64,000 nt of DNA from Cyanobium sp. AMD-g (GTDB taxonomy: Bacteria; Cyanobacteriota; Cyanobacteriia; PCC-6307; Cyanobiaceae): assembly GCF_024346395.1 (NCBI RefSeq), contig NZ_JAGQCW010000003.1, forward strand, positions 186,001 to 250,000. Direction: 5' to 3'. The notes below the pieces were generated by a model, which saw nothing but the letters and a program-made list of their open reading frames with translations, was not told where the DNA came from and searched no databases. The position numbers and the translations under genes are program-made. This document shows positions 31,708 through 40,332 of this stretch, piece after piece; the first letter of the stretch is position 1, and the number at the start of each line of letters is the position of its first letter.

Positions 31708-31899
31708 TCATCGGCCGAGGCGGATGCCGCGCAGTGAATCCATCAGGCCCACCGCATTGAGCAACCAGAGCACCACCGCCACGACGACGACAATGTTCAG
31801 GATGCGTTTGATCTGGCCATCCATGGGGATGTAGTTGTTGACGAGCCATAGCAGGACCCCGACGACAATCAGGGTGACGATCAGTGAAATCAGAGACAT
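31708..31899 (-). CDS. Thivi_2564-family small membrane protein
   Basis: This 63-residue protein has two helices. The N-terminal ISLIVTLIVVGVLLWLVNNYIPMDGQIKR and following ILNIVVVVAVVLWLLNAVGL match a small membrane family found widely in bacteria, with the conserved N-x-Y-I-P-M-D-x-x-I-K turn. Function is unknown. It sits next to a sigma factor and other small stress-type genes (the 48-residue membrane protein and the CsbD protein), so a role in envelope stress is possible. Confidence 0.75.
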   Translation of the reverse strand: MSLISLIVTLIVVGVLLWLVNNYIPMDGQIKRILNIVVVVAVVLWLLNAVGLMDSLRGIRLGR

Positions 31900-32067
31900 G
31901 AATCGTTTTCCTCTGGATGTAAGGCGAATTGCTGGTGCAACGAAAAGACTGTGTCATGCGCTGGCTGAAAAAGCTGGTTGCAGTCCATCTGCCGCAGATC
32001 TGCCTTTCACTTGTCCCCGTTATCGAGGTGGCCCCACGATGAGCGTGGCCCCCTATTTGTTGGTCCG

Positions 32068-32898
32068 ATGTCTGATTGCTTTGGGGACTACTTGCGCAGC
32101 ATCGGTCGCATTCCCCTGCTGACGCCGTCAGAAGAACTGCACCTTGGTGCCCTTGTGCAGGACTGGCGTTCCCATCCGGCTCCGGGTCCGGGCCAGGAGC
32201 GGCGGGGACGGCGGGCCTTTGCGCGCATGGTGACGGGCAATCTGCGCCTGGTGGTGTCGGTCTGCAAGCAGCAGCACAACCGCATCCGTTTGATGCACCT
32301 GGATCCGATGGATGTGGTGCAGGCCGGCAACCTCGGCCTGATCCGTGCGGTGGAGCGTTTCCTGCCCGAGCGGGGTTGCAGGTTTTCCACCTACGGCTCC
32401 TGGTGGATCCGTCAGTCGGTGCATCGCCATCTCCAGGAGACGACGGGGCTGATCCGGGTGCCGCCCCAGATGGCGGCCCTGGCCCGCAAGGTGCAGGCGC
32501 TGCGCATGGCCTCGGCCCAGCCCCTGTCGCTGGCAGAGATCGGTTCCGAACTGGGCGAAAGCGTCAAGCGGCTGGAGTCCGTGCTTCAGGCGTCCCACGA
32601 CCTGCAGACTCTTTCCCTTGATCAGACCCTCGGAAGTGGCGATGGGGAGGTGTCGCTGACCGATCTGATCGGTGATCCCAGCGAGCCCGGTCTGCAGGAC
32701 GACTACCAGTGGCTCCATGATGAAGTCACGCTGCTGAACCCCACGGAAAGGAAGGTGCTGCAGCTTCGTTATGCCGAAGACGGCTCTCCTTCGCTGGCCC
32801 AGATCGGCACGTCCATCGGGATGTCCAAGCACAAGGTGCAGCATGTGGAGCACAAGGCGCTGCTCAAGTTGCGGCAGCGTCTCGCCAAGGACTGCTGA
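32068..32898 (+). CDS. Group-2-like sigma-70 factor
   Basis: This 276-residue sigma factor lacks region 1.1. Region 2 shows NLRLVVSVCKQQHNRIRL, then LDPMDVVQAGNLGLIRAVERFLPERGCRFSTYGSWWIRQSV, with 2.4 intact. Region 3 reads LAEIGSELGESVKRLESVL. Region 4 is LNPTERKVLQLRYAED, with a helix-turn-helix (LAQIGTSIGMSKHKVQHVEHKALLKLRQ). The first in-frame codon lies 90 bases upstream, but MSDCFGDYLRSIGRIPLLT is the normal N-terminus of cyanobacterial group 2 factors. It should redirect RNA polymerase under stress or changed light. Region 4 departs from consensus (SKHKVQHVEH for SREKIRQIE), so promoter choice may differ. Confidence 0.88.
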   Translation: MSDCFGDYLRSIGRIPLLTPSEELHLGALVQDWRSHPAPGPGQERRGRRAFARMVTGNLRLVVSVCKQQHNRIRLMHLDPMDVVQAGNLGLIRAVERFLPERGCRFSTYGSWWIRQSVHRHLQETTGLIRVPPQMAALARKVQALRMASAQPLSLAEIGSELGESVKRLESVLQASHDLQTLSLDQTLGSGDGEVSLTDLIGDPSEPGLQDDYQWLHDEVTLLNPTERKVLQLRYAEDGSPSLAQIGTSIGMSKHKVQHVEHKALLKLRQRLAKDC

Positions 32899-32918
32899 TC
32901 CCCGCCATCGTCTCGCTC

Positions 32919-33065
32919 TCATACCGCCCGGCCGCTGAGCAGCCGGGACACGATCACGACCAGGGCGATGATCAGCAGGACATGGATGAAGCCGCCCAGG
33001 GTGTAAGACGTCACCAGTCCAAGCAGCCAGAGAATCACCAGAATGACGGCGAGTGATTCCAGCAT
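32919..33065 (-). CDS. 48-residue lmo0937-type membrane protein
   Basis: This tiny membrane protein reads MLESLAVILVILWLLGLVTS, then YTLGGFIHVLLIIALVVIVS and a short basic tail. It matches the small lmo0937 family in length and in the L-G-(F)-x-x-x-(G)-x-(F/I)-I-H-x-L-L-(I/V) pattern. A textbook AGGAGG sits seven bases before the ATG. Homologues are general stress genes in some Gram-positive bacteria. It converges with the sigma factor gene and is followed upstream by the CsbD-like gene on the same strand, so those two may be co-transcribed. Confidence 0.8.
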   Translation of the reverse strand: MLESLAVILVILWLLGLVTSYTLGGFIHVLLIIALVVIVSRLLSGRAV

Positions 33066-33108
33066 TGGAGCCTCCTTTTCAGTGGGAATGGATGAAGCGA
33101 ATCAGGGT

Positions 33109-33462
33109 TCACTTGATCTTGTCCGCCAGCTTGTCGGAGGCATCACTGGCCTTGCGGGCCATGGCCTTGGCGCCGTCCTTCACCGCTTCCTTGGCGTTCA
33201 TGGCGGAGGCTTGCACCTGCTTGGCCTTGCCCTTGATCTGGTGGCCCGGATCACCGGTGATTTCGCCATAGGCGGATTCCAGCTTGCCTTCGGCTTCCTT
33301 GGCTTTGGCGCTCATTTTGTCTGTCATGGCGGCGATGACGATGGGGGTCGTGGAGGGTGCTTGGCTGGCCATGGCCGTGGCTGGCCATTGGATCATCAGG
33401 GAGATCACCAGGGCGGCCATGGAGGCCAGCGAGAGCAGGCGTCTTCGGAGGCGAATTCTCAT
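33109..33462 (-). CDS. CsbD-like stress protein with signal peptide
   Basis: This 117-residue protein has an N-terminal signal or anchor (LLSLASMAALVISLMIQWPATAMA) followed by a CsbD-like domain: KMSAKAKEAEGKLESAYGEITGDPGHQIKGKAKQVQ, with the G-K-x-x-x-x-x-G-x-x-T-G/D-x-x-x-x-x-x-G-x-x-x-Q pattern. The rest is a Lys/Ala-rich amphipathic helix. A ribosome site (AGAAGGA) precedes the ATG. CsbD proteins are general stress proteins of unknown mechanism. Export is unusual for the family but common in cyanobacterial forms. It probably forms an operon with the 48-residue gene. Confidence 0.8.
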   Translation of the reverse strand: MRIRLRRRLLSLASMAALVISLMIQWPATAMASQAPSTTPIVIAAMTDKMSAKAKEAEGKLESAYGEITGDPGHQIKGKAKQVQASAMNAKEAVKDGAKAMARKASDASDKLADKIK

Positions 33463-33670
33463 CGGGTTTTCCTTCTAAGGGGTGTCTCCTTTCTCTACCG
33501 AGCTTCGGGTTCCGCGAAGACGTCTGTTGTCGCCACCTGGGCCCGCAGGAGGCAGCGTCCGGGGCTGGTTCAGTGGTGCCAGGCTGTCTGGGTTCTGTAG
33601 CGATTCATTTCTTTTTGATGCACTCTGCCTTGCTTCTGTCATAGGCAGCCTGATCCGCTTGCAGGCCCCC

Positions 33671-34246
33671 ATGAACACCACCCGCCTGGAAGCCTTCAGT
33701 GACGGTGTCCTGGCCATCGTCATCACGATCATGGTGCTGGAGATCAAGGTGCCCCACGACACCGAACCAGCGGCCCTGGTGCCCTTGATCCCTGTCTTCC
33801 TCAGCTATCTGCTGAGCTTCGTCTATATCGGCATCTACTGGAACAACCACCACCACATGCTGCACACGCTGCAGCGCGTCAGCGGTCCGGTGCTGCTGGC
33901 CAACCTGCATCTGTTGTTCTGGCTGTCGCTGGTGCCCTTCGCCACCGGCTGGATGGGCCAGAACCACCGGGCGATCGCACCGGCCGCCCTCTATGGCGCT
34001 GTGATGGTGATGGCGGCCGTGGCCTACTTCATCCTGCAGGGGCGGATCATCGCCAGCCAGGGCCCCGACTCGCTGCTGCGCCGTGCCGTGGGCCGCGACT
34101 GGAAGGGGCATACCTCCCTGACCCTCTATCTGGTGGCGATGCTGGCGAGCCTGCGCTCCCCGGCCCTCGCCCAGGTGATCTATGCGCTGGTGGCCCTGAT
34201 GTGGCTGGTCCCCGATCGCCGCATCGAGCGGGTGCTCTCCGACTAG
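33671..34246 (+). CDS. TMEM175-family (DUF1211) potassium channel-like protein
   Basis: This 191-residue protein has six hydrophobic helices and the family signature RLEAFSDGVLAIVITIMVLEIKVP (R-x-x-x-F-S-D-G-V-x-A-I-x-x-T) in helix 1. Bacterial members form tetrameric K+-selective pores lacking a classical filter. YWNNHHHMLHTL (helix 3 region) is also typical. The start at ATG 33671 puts the signature at residue 5; the upstream frame is not protein-like. It is convergent with the last Nit1 cluster gene, overlapping it by four bases. Confidence 0.85.
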   Translation: MNTTRLEAFSDGVLAIVITIMVLEIKVPHDTEPAALVPLIPVFLSYLLSFVYIGIYWNNHHHMLHTLQRVSGPVLLANLHLLFWLSLVPFATGWMGQNHRAIAPAALYGAVMVMAAVAYFILQGRIIASQGPDSLLRRAVGRDWKGHTSLTLYLVAMLASLRSPALAQVIYALVALMWLVPDRRIERVLSD

Positions 34247-34518
34247 GCGCTCCGGACGCTCACCAGCTCCTCGGCCGCGAAGGCTGCGGCCTGCTCCAGC
34301 AGGCGCCGTTCTTCTTCATCGGCCCGGGTGCAGGCGAAGCCGTAGCGGGCCCGCACCCGCTCGGAGGCCTGCCGCAGGGCCAGGGTGCCCCTGCTCCTCA
34401 GCTCCGCCACCGTCACGGTCTGGCCCGGGGCCAGGTGCTCGAGGATCACGGTGGACGGGGAATAGAGCCGGCTCCTGCCCCCATCCGGCCACTCCAGCGT
34501 CAGCTCCACTTCCGGCAT
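34243..34518 (-). CDS. nitG: MSMEG_0570-family protein of the Nit1 cluster
   Basis: This 91-residue protein starts MPEVELTLEWPDGGRSRLYSPSTVI, then LAPGQTVTVAELRSRGTLAL, ASERVRARYGFACTRA, all hallmarks of the MSMEG_0570 family, a nitrogen-starvation-linked member of Nit1 gene clusters. The internal ATG is chosen because the upstream frame is Arg-rich with no family match. It is the last gene of the minus-strand Nit1 unit, 61 bases after the AIR synthase-like gene. Biochemical role is unknown. Confidence 0.85.
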   Translation of the reverse strand: MPEVELTLEWPDGGRSRLYSPSTVILEHLAPGQTVTVAELRSRGTLALRQASERVRARYGFACTRADEEERRLLEQAAAFAAEELVSVRSA

Positions 34519-34579
34519 GGCGCCCCCCACCACCGATTGCGGCCATTGTGCGCCGGGGCCATCCCGGCTGCGGTGACGA

Positions 34580-35578
34580 TCACGACAGCGCCCCGAAGCC
34601 CGTGAGCGGCGCCTCACCGCGCCAGATCTCCTCCTGCTGTAGTGCCTGGTTCAGCACCAGCCGGCGCTCCGCCGTGAACGTGCCGATCCGCGCCAGCAGC
34701 AGGCCGCCGCAGGCGGCGACCCGCCCCGCCAGCCGCCCCCCCTGATCGGGCCGGGCGGCCAGCAGGAAGCCGAAGCTGGGGAAGCAGGTCAGCCAGGGCT
34801 CCAGCGCCACCCCCGCGGGGGGCTGGATCGCGGCCAGATCCAGGCTCAGGCCGCAGCCGGCCGCCTCGCAGACCATGGCGGCGGTGCCCACCAGGCCGCC
34901 CATGCTGATGTCCTTGGCGGCATGGACGCTGGCGTCGGCCGCCAACTCCGCCATCAGGGCCAGCTGGCGCCGCAGCCGGGCGGGCTCGGCGCCGGTGGCC
35001 GCATCCCAGCAGAGGGAGTCGCCGCGGAAGCCGCCGTTGGGGTCGATCAGCAGGTGGCAGTGGTCGCCGGCTCTGGCCGCACGGGCCGAGAGCACCGGGC
35101 CAGCGGCCGTGCCCAGCACCGCCACCGCCAGGGCGTCGTAGGGGCTGCGCAGGTTGGTGTGGCCCCCCACCACCGGCACCCCGAACACCTCCGAGGCCCG
35201 GCGCAGGCCGGCAAGCACCTGTTCCGCCTGGCTGGCGCTGCGGCACCAGAGGCTGTTCACCACCGCGATCGGCGTGCCGCCCATCGCCGCGATGTCGCTG
35301 AGGTTCACCAGCACCCCGCACCAGCCGGCGAACCAGGGGTCGGCGGCCACCAGGGACGGGTCGATGCCCTCACTGGCCAGCAGCAGCGGCGTGGCCACCG
35401 CCGGCAGCAGGGCGGCATCGTCGCCCAGGGCGGCGGCGGGCCCCAGGGCGGGAAAGGGCTGGTGGGGGAAGGTGGCCGCCGGGGACTGGATGTCGGTCTT
35501 GCCGGTGAGGCCGCTGAGCTGGCGCAGCCGGCTGGCGAGGGCCGCCAGCTCCGGCTCCTGCGCCCCGGGGCGACTCAC
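34580..35578 (-). CDS. nitF: AIR synthase-related protein of the Nit1 cluster (sll0787 family)
   Basis: This 332-residue protein is related to PurM/SelD/ThiL ATP-binding enzymes. It shows ALGDDAALLP (metal/ATP binding), LVNLSDIAAMGGTPIAVVNSLW, VPVVGGHTN and AAKDISMGGLVGTAAM, in the standard order. In Nit1 clusters this protein (Sll0787 in Synechocystis) has an unknown substrate; the fold suggests ATP-dependent phosphorylation or cyclisation. The start is a GTG that overlaps the GNAT gene stop by four bases (GTGA). Confidence 0.9.
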   Translation of the reverse strand: MSRPGAQEPELAALASRLRQLSGLTGKTDIQSPAATFPHQPFPALGPAAALGDDAALLPAVATPLLLASEGIDPSLVAADPWFAGWCGVLVNLSDIAAMGGTPIAVVNSLWCRSASQAEQVLAGLRRASEVFGVPVVGGHTNLRSPYDALAVAVLGTAAGPVLSARAARAGDHCHLLIDPNGGFRGDSLCWDAATGAEPARLRRQLALMAELAADASVHAAKDISMGGLVGTAAMVCEAAGCGLSLDLAAIQPPAGVALEPWLTCFPSFGFLLAARPDQGGRLAGRVAACGGLLLARIGTFTAERRLVLNQALQQEEIWRGEAPLTGFGALS

Positions 35579-36234
35579 GCCGCTGCCACCCCCGCCGCTG
35601 CCGCTTCGCCCATCGCCAGGGGGCGGCGTTCGTGGCCGGGCTGGTAGTAGGCGAGATCGGCTTCCATCAGGTGGTGGGGCAGGCCGCGGATCTCCAGGGT
35701 GTCGATCGATTCCCAGTGCAGGCGCTGGAAGAAGCGCACGTTCTGGAGCTGCACCGTGGCCAGGAAGCGGTCGCAGCCCCAGCCGTTGGCCGTCGTCACC
35801 GCCTTCCAGATCAGGCCCTTGCCGATCTGGTTGTGGCGGCGGTGGTCGAAGTGCACCCCGAGCCGGCCGCCGTACCAGAGGCGGGGCCGCTCCTCCAGGA
35901 TCCGCACCACCCCCACCACGCCGCTGCCGCTGCCGGCGCTGTGGTCGAGGGCGGCGATGGGATAGGCGTGGCCATCCTTCCCATCCCGGTCGGTGGCCTC
36001 GAACAGGTGCTGCTCCTGGCAGAAGATGGCGCTGCGCAGCTGCCAGTAGCCCTCCTCCAGGGGCGTGCCGCGCCGCAGCAGGTGGAAGGAGAAGCGCTGG
36101 GAGCTGGCCGTGGGCGAGAGGCGGAAGTCCTCGGCCTCGATCGCCACCCCCCGCCGCACCGAGGGGGTGAAGGCGGCCGGCGCCGAGCTGGCGCTGCGGC
36201 CGATGTCGTGGCTGGAGGGGTCGATGAAGAACAT
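35575..36234 (-). CDS. nitE: GNAT-family acetyltransferase of the Nit1 cluster (MSMEG_0567 type)
   Basis: The 219-residue protein contains a GNAT fold: LRSAIFCQEQHLFEATDRDGKDGHAYPIAAL, VVGVVRILEERPRLWYGGRLGVHFDHRRHNQIGKGLIWKAV (acetyl-CoA binding) and FLATVQLQNVRFFQRLHW. A start further upstream (36288) would overlap the radical SAM gene; the ATG at 36234 begins with MFFIDPSS and leaves an 8-bp gap. In this cluster family it is always next to the radical SAM gene, and the acyl acceptor is unknown. Confidence 0.88.
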   Translation of the reverse strand: MFFIDPSSHDIGRSASSAPAAFTPSVRRGVAIEAEDFRLSPTASSQRFSFHLLRRGTPLEEGYWQLRSAIFCQEQHLFEATDRDGKDGHAYPIAALDHSAGSGSGVVGVVRILEERPRLWYGGRLGVHFDHRRHNQIGKGLIWKAVTTANGWGCDRFLATVQLQNVRFFQRLHWESIDTLEIRGLPHHLMEADLAYYQPGHERRPLAMGEAAAAGVAAA

Positions 36235-36242
36235 GGCCGCGC

Positions 36243-37349
36243 TCAGGGGGAGGCTTCGAACAGGGACAGGGCTGAGCAGGCGCCGCACTTGGCGCAGCCG
36301 GCCGCCATGGCCTCGGACCTGAGGTCGGAGGCCCGCAACCGGTCGCCCACCGCCGTGTACACCGCCACCATGAAGTCGGTGGAGGGGGCGGGATGGGCCT
36401 CCAGGGGGGTGCCGGCGATCGGCACGAAGGGCACCACGAAGGGGTAGACCCCCAGGGCGATCAGCCGCTCACTCGCCGCGATGATCGAGGCGGCGCTGTC
36501 CCCCAGGCCGGCCAGCAGGTAGGTGGACACCTGGCCCCGGCCGAACACCGCGACGGCCTCGGCGAAGGCCTCCATGTAGCGCTCCAGCCCCAGCTCCGAC
36601 TTGCCCGGCAGGATGCGCCGCCGCACCTCCTCCTCCACCACCTCCAGGTGCATGCCGAGGCTGTCGACGCCGGCGTCCTTCATGCGCCGGTACCAGGCGG
36701 GGTCGTCCGGGGGCTCGCACTGGGCCTGGATCGGCAGGTCCACCCGGGCCTTGACGGCGGCGGCGGTCTCGGCCATCAACCGGGCGCCCCGGTCGTCGCT
36801 GTTGGGGGTGCCGGTGGTGAGCACCAGCTGGCGCACGCCATCGAGGCGCACCGCCGCTTCGGCCACTTCCGCCACCTGCTCCGGCGTCTTTCGCACGAGG
36901 GTGCGGCCATCCTCCAGCGACTGCTCGATGGCGCAGAACTGGCACGACTGGGTGCGGTCGCGGAAACGGATGCAGGTCTGCAGGAGGGTGGTGGCCAGCA
37001 CGTCCCGGCCGTGCAGCAGGGCGATCGAGCGGTAGGGGATGCCCTCGGCGGTGGCCAGGCCGTAGAAGCGCGGCTCCGGTGGGGTCTCGACGGCCAGGGC
37101 CATCGCCTCCGGGCCGCTCACCTCCAGGCCGCCGCCGGCGGCGGTGTCCAGCCGGTAGGGCGAGCTGCCGGCCACGGCGTTGTAGACGGGCACCATCACC
37201 GTGGTGCCGTCGATGCTGAGGGCGCGGTGATCCGAGGGGCCGGCCCCGCCGCGGCGGCCGGGGTTGCCGGGCACGGCCGGGTCGACCACCCCGTGGACCT
37301 GCAGTTCGGTGAGCCGCCGGCCCAGGGCGCGGCGATCGTGCTCAGCCAT
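36243..37349 (-). CDS. nitD: Radical SAM protein of the Nit1 cluster (MSMEG_0568 type)
   Basis: This 368-residue protein has an atypical radical SAM cysteine motif: [18 protein letters not shown], i.e. C-x9-C-x2-C, which is normal for the Nit1 subfamily. Further marks are [34 protein letters not shown] and the C-terminal [11 protein letters not shown], which has three more cysteines that may bind a second cluster. The ATG at 37349 is chosen; a frame upstream is opposite the nitrilase end. It overlaps the nitrilase stop by eight bases. Reaction unknown. Confidence 0.92.
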   Translation of the reverse strand: MAEHDRRALGRRLTELQVHGVVDPAVPGNPGRRGGAGPSDHRALSIDGTTVMVPVYNAVAGSSPYRLDTAAGGGLEVSGPEAMALAVETPPEPRFYGLATAEGIPYRSIALLHGRDVLATTLLQTCIRFRDRTQSCQFCAIEQSLEDGRTLVRKTPEQVAEVAEAAVRLDGVRQLVLTTGTPNSDDRGARLMAETAAAVKARVDLPIQAQCEPPDDPAWYRRMKDAGVDSLGMHLEVVEEEVRRRILPGKSELGLERYMEAFAEAVAVFGRGQVSTYLLAGLGDSAASIIAASERLIALGVYPFVVPFVPIAGTPLEAHPAPSTDFMVAVYTAVGDRLRASDLRSEAMAAGCAKCGACSALSLFEASP

Positions 37350-38331
37350 GGTGGAGCTCCTCCAGCAGCGGCAGGCCCGGAGCCGTCTCGCCGGCGGGTT
37401 CGGGGGGCCGCTCATGCAGCTGGCGGGCGGGGCTGCGGTCGATCAGCAGCCCCAGCAGGTCGGGGCGGCTGTAGTGGCCGACGCTGTCCATCATGCGTTT
37501 GCGTTTGGTGATCAGGGTCAGGTCGAGTTCGGCGATGGCCAGCCCCTCCCCATCGGGCAGCGGCCCGGCCAGGTAGCGGCCCTCCGGGCTGATCACCGCC
37601 GTGTGGCAGCCCCCCTGGCAGGCCTTCTGCAGCACCGGGTCGGGCGTGATCCGCTCGATGTCCTCCGGCTCCAGCCAGGCGGTGGAGGACACCACGAAGC
37701 AGCCGGCCTCCAGGGCGTGGTGGCGCAGGGTCACGGCGGTCTGCTCGGCGAAGATCGGCCCCACCAGCGAGCCAGGGAACTGGGCGCAGTGGATCTCCTC
37801 GCCCTGGGCCATCAGGCTGAAGCGGGCCAGGGGGTTGTAGTGCTCCCAGCAGGCCAGGGCGCCGATGCGGCCGAGGGCGGTGGGCACCACCTGCAGCCCG
37901 GCCCCATCCCCCTGGCCCCACACCATCCGCTCGTGATACGTGGGGGTGAGCTTGCGGCGCTTGAGCACCAGCTCACCGGCCGCATCGATCAGCAGCTGGG
38001 CGTTGTAAAGGCTGCCCCCGTCGCGCTCGTTGATGCCCAGGAGCACATGCAGGCCGAGCTGGCGGGCGGCGGCGGCGATGCGGCCCAGGGCCGGGCCGGG
38101 CACCGTCACCGCCTGCTCGTAGAGCTTGAGGTGCGACTTGCCCATCAGCACCGGCGGCTCCACGAAGGAGAAGTAGGGGTAGTAGGGCAGGAACGTCTCG
38201 GGGAAGACGATCAGCTGCACCCCGGCCGCGGCGGCCTCCTCCATGGCCGCGACCAGCCGCGCCACCGATCCCTCCAGGCTGTAAAGCACCGGACGGATCT
38301 GGGCGGCGGCGACGGTGATCGTGGCGGGCAT
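37342..38331 (-). CDS. nitC: Nit1-type nitrilase
   Basis: This 329-residue carbon-nitrogen hydrolase has the full catalytic set: Glu45 in [11 protein letters not shown], Lys127 in [11 protein letters not shown] and Cys161 in [10 protein letters not shown]. The PYYPYFS stretch and [11 protein letters not shown] are typical of true nitrilases. In Synechocystis (Sll0784) and Pseudomonas, this enzyme belongs to the conserved Nit1 cluster; in Pseudomonas the cluster is linked to growth on cyanide. Substrate here is not known. It is the second gene of the minus-strand unit. Confidence 0.95.
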   Translation of the reverse strand: MPATITVAAAQIRPVLYSLEGSVARLVAAMEEAAAAGVQLIVFPETFLPYYPYFSFVEPPVLMGKSHLKLYEQAVTVPGPALGRIAAAARQLGLHVLLGINERDGGSLYNAQLLIDAAGELVLKRRKLTPTYHERMVWGQGDGAGLQVVPTALGRIGALACWEHYNPLARFSLMAQGEEIHCAQFPGSLVGPIFAEQTAVTLRHHALEAGCFVVSSTAWLEPEDIERITPDPVLQKACQGGCHTAVISPEGRYLAGPLPDGEGLAIAELDLTLITKRKRMMDSVGHYSRPDLLGLLIDRSPARQLHERPPEPAGETAPGLPLLEELHHG

Positions 38332-38357
38332 GGGCGGCTCGACGGGGGACGGGGAAC

Positions 38358-38840
38358 TCAGAGGGTCCAGGTGTCGAGGATGAAGGCCCCTTCCTTGCGG
38401 TGCAGCAGCACGATGTCGAGCACATCGAGGGGGTTGACCGGGATGATCCCGGGGATCAGGGCGCCTTCGCCGTGGCCGTAGAGGGCCTGGAGGGCGAAGC
38501 GGCAGGCGTAGACCTTGCCGCCCTGGTCCATGAACTTCTGGATGCGGGCGCCGAAGTTGAGGTGGCCGTCGAAGGCGGCGTCGCCCAGCTTGGGGAAGCC
38601 CCGCTGCAGACCCAGGGTCACGCCCGGGCCGTAGAGCAGGATCGAGGTCTCGAAGCCCTTGTTGATCAGACGGCTGGCCTGCAGCAGGTTGACCAGGCCG
38701 ATGGAGCCCTCGAAGGCCACGGTGTGGAAGGTGACCAGGGCCTTCTCACCCGGTTCGGCCTTGACGTCGGGGAAGACCTTCTCCTCGTAATCGACGAGGA
38801 AATCGCCCGTCTGGTTGGCGGGACGGCTGACCTGGGGCAT
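38358..38840 (-). CDS. nitB: MSMEG_0572/Sll0783-family protein of the Nit1 cluster
   Basis: This 160-residue protein has a DsrE-like look: [44 protein letters not shown], then [21 protein letters not shown] with one conserved Cys. It matches the Sll0783 family; Sll0783 of Synechocystis is strongly induced by nitrogen starvation and needed for normal polyhydroxybutyrate build-up. It is the first gene of the minus-strand Nit1 unit. The upstream frame is open, but [21 protein letters not shown] is the family start. No canonical NtcA box (GTA-N8-TAC) was seen in the 196-bp divergent gap. Confidence 0.9.
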   Translation of the reverse strand: MPQVSRPANQTGDFLVDYEEKVFPDVKAEPGEKALVTFHTVAFEGSIGLVNLLQASRLINKGFETSILLYGPGVTLGLQRGFPKLGDAAFDGHLNFGARIQKFMDQGGKVYACRFALQALYGHGEGALIPGIIPVNPLDVLDIVLLHRKEGAFILDTWTL

Positions 38841-39036
38841 GGGGAAGTGCGGTCGGTGGAATCGGCATGGGGACCGTGCCATGAATGAACTTTTGTTCTG
38901 TGTCGCCGATGCCACCGAATGCCGGCGCCGGGCACCGGTACCGACGGCCCGGGCGATCCGTGCCGGTCGTTACAGGGCGTAGTCGCGGCGGCGGCCAGCA
39001 TCGGCTCTTGTTCAGGAGCCGGGGCACAGCGTGGCC

Positions 39037-40329
39037 ATGGGATCGGAGTCGGTGCAGCGGCACGCGGTGGTGGTGGTGGGCGGCGGCCAGGCAGGCCTGT
39101 CGGTGGCCCACTGCCTGCAGAAACGGGGGCTGCGGCCCCTGGTGCTGGAGCGTCACCGCATCGGCCACGCCTGGGCCCGCCAGCGCTGGGAGTCCTTCTG
39201 CCTGGTCACGCCCAACTGGCAGTGCCGGCTTCCCGATTTCCCCTATGACGGCGACGATCCCGACGGCTTCATGGGCCGCGAGGAGATCGTCCGCTATGTC
39301 CAGCGCTTCGCCGACCACATCCAGGTGCCCGTACGCGAAGGCGTGGCCGTGAACCGTCTGCAGGCGAGTGGTTCCGGCTTCCGCCTGAGCACCGACGAGG
39401 GTGACATCGAGGCGGATCAGGTGGTGCTGGCCACCGGCGGTTACCACCGTCCGAAGCGCCATCCCCTGGCTGCCCGCCTGCCGGAGGGGATCCTGCAGAT
39501 CGATGCCCGCGACTACACCAGCCCCGCGTCGCTGCCCGCCGGACCGGTGCTGGTGGTGGGCAGCGGCCAGTCGGGCTGCCAGATCGCCGAAGACCTCTTC
39601 CTGGCCGGCCGCCGGGTGCACCTGAGCGTCGGCAGCGCCCCCCGCTCCCCCCGCCGCTACCGCGGCCGCGACGTGGTCGACTGGCTCGATCGCATGGGCT
39701 ACTACGCCATGCCGATCGACCAGCACGCCGACCCGAAGGCGGTGCGGGGCAAGACCAACCACTACCTCACCGGCCGCGACGGTGGCCGCGAGATCGACCT
39801 GCGCCGCCGCGCCCTCGAGGGGATGGTGCTGCACGGCCGGCTGGCCGACCTCGGCCACGACCGCATCAGCTTCGCCGGCGACCTGGCGGCCAACCTCGAT
39901 GGCGCTGACGCCGTCTACAGCCGCATCTGCCGCAGCATCGACGACCACATCGCCGCCCAGGGCCTCAGCGCCCCCGATGAGCCCCCCTACGTCCCCTGCT
40001 GGACGCCGCCACCCGGTTCAGCGGCGCCCCTCGATCTGGTGGCTGAACCGCTGGCGGCCGTGATCTGGTGCACGGGCTACCACCCGGACTTCCGTTGGGT
40101 GGAGGTGCCGGTGTTCGATGGCGCCGGCCATCCGGCCCACGAGCGGGGCATCACCCAGGTGCCGGGTCTTTATGTGTTGGGTCTGCCCTGGCTGCACACC
40201 TGGGGTTCGGCCCGCTTCTGCGGGGTGGCCGAGGACGCCGAGTACCTGGCGGAGGCGATCCGGCTGCGCGCCTCCCGCCGGACCGCCAGCCAGGAGCGGC
40301 TGGAGTGCACCGCCCTGCTCGGCACCTGA
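39037..40329 (+). CDS. nitH: Flavin-dependent oxidoreductase of the Nit1 cluster (MSMEG_0569 type)
   Basis: This 430-residue FAD/NAD(P)H enzyme resembles flavin monooxygenases. FAD motif: AVVVVGGGQAGLSVAHCLQKRG. A second nucleotide-binding motif, VLVVGSGQSGCQIAEDLFLAG, lies near residue 170. A FMO-like GYHPDFRWVEVPVFD and the LPWLHTWGSARFCGVAEDAEYLAE end are present. A GTG two codons before the ATG is possible. In most Nit1 clusters this gene is co-directional; here it is divergent from nitB. It may oxidise an amine or N-containing product of the pathway. Confidence 0.9.
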   Translation: MGSESVQRHAVVVVGGGQAGLSVAHCLQKRGLRPLVLERHRIGHAWARQRWESFCLVTPNWQCRLPDFPYDGDDPDGFMGREEIVRYVQRFADHIQVPVREGVAVNRLQASGSGFRLSTDEGDIEADQVVLATGGYHRPKRHPLAARLPEGILQIDARDYTSPASLPAGPVLVVGSGQSGCQIAEDLFLAGRRVHLSVGSAPRSPRRYRGRDVVDWLDRMGYYAMPIDQHADPKAVRGKTNHYLTGRDGGREIDLRRRALEGMVLHGRLADLGHDRISFAGDLAANLDGADAVYSRICRSIDDHIAAQGLSAPDEPPYVPCWTPPPGSAAPLDLVAEPLAAVIWCTGYHPDFRWVEVPVFDGAGHPAHERGITQVPGLYVLGLPWLHTWGSARFCGVAEDAEYLAEAIRLRASRRTASQERLECTALLGT

Positions 40330-40332
40330 GCC

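Noticed and set aside
38841-39036. NtcA box in the Nit1 divergent promoter
   Set aside because: I looked for GTA-N8-TAC on both strands and found none; GGTACC and GTTACA elements lack the partner half.
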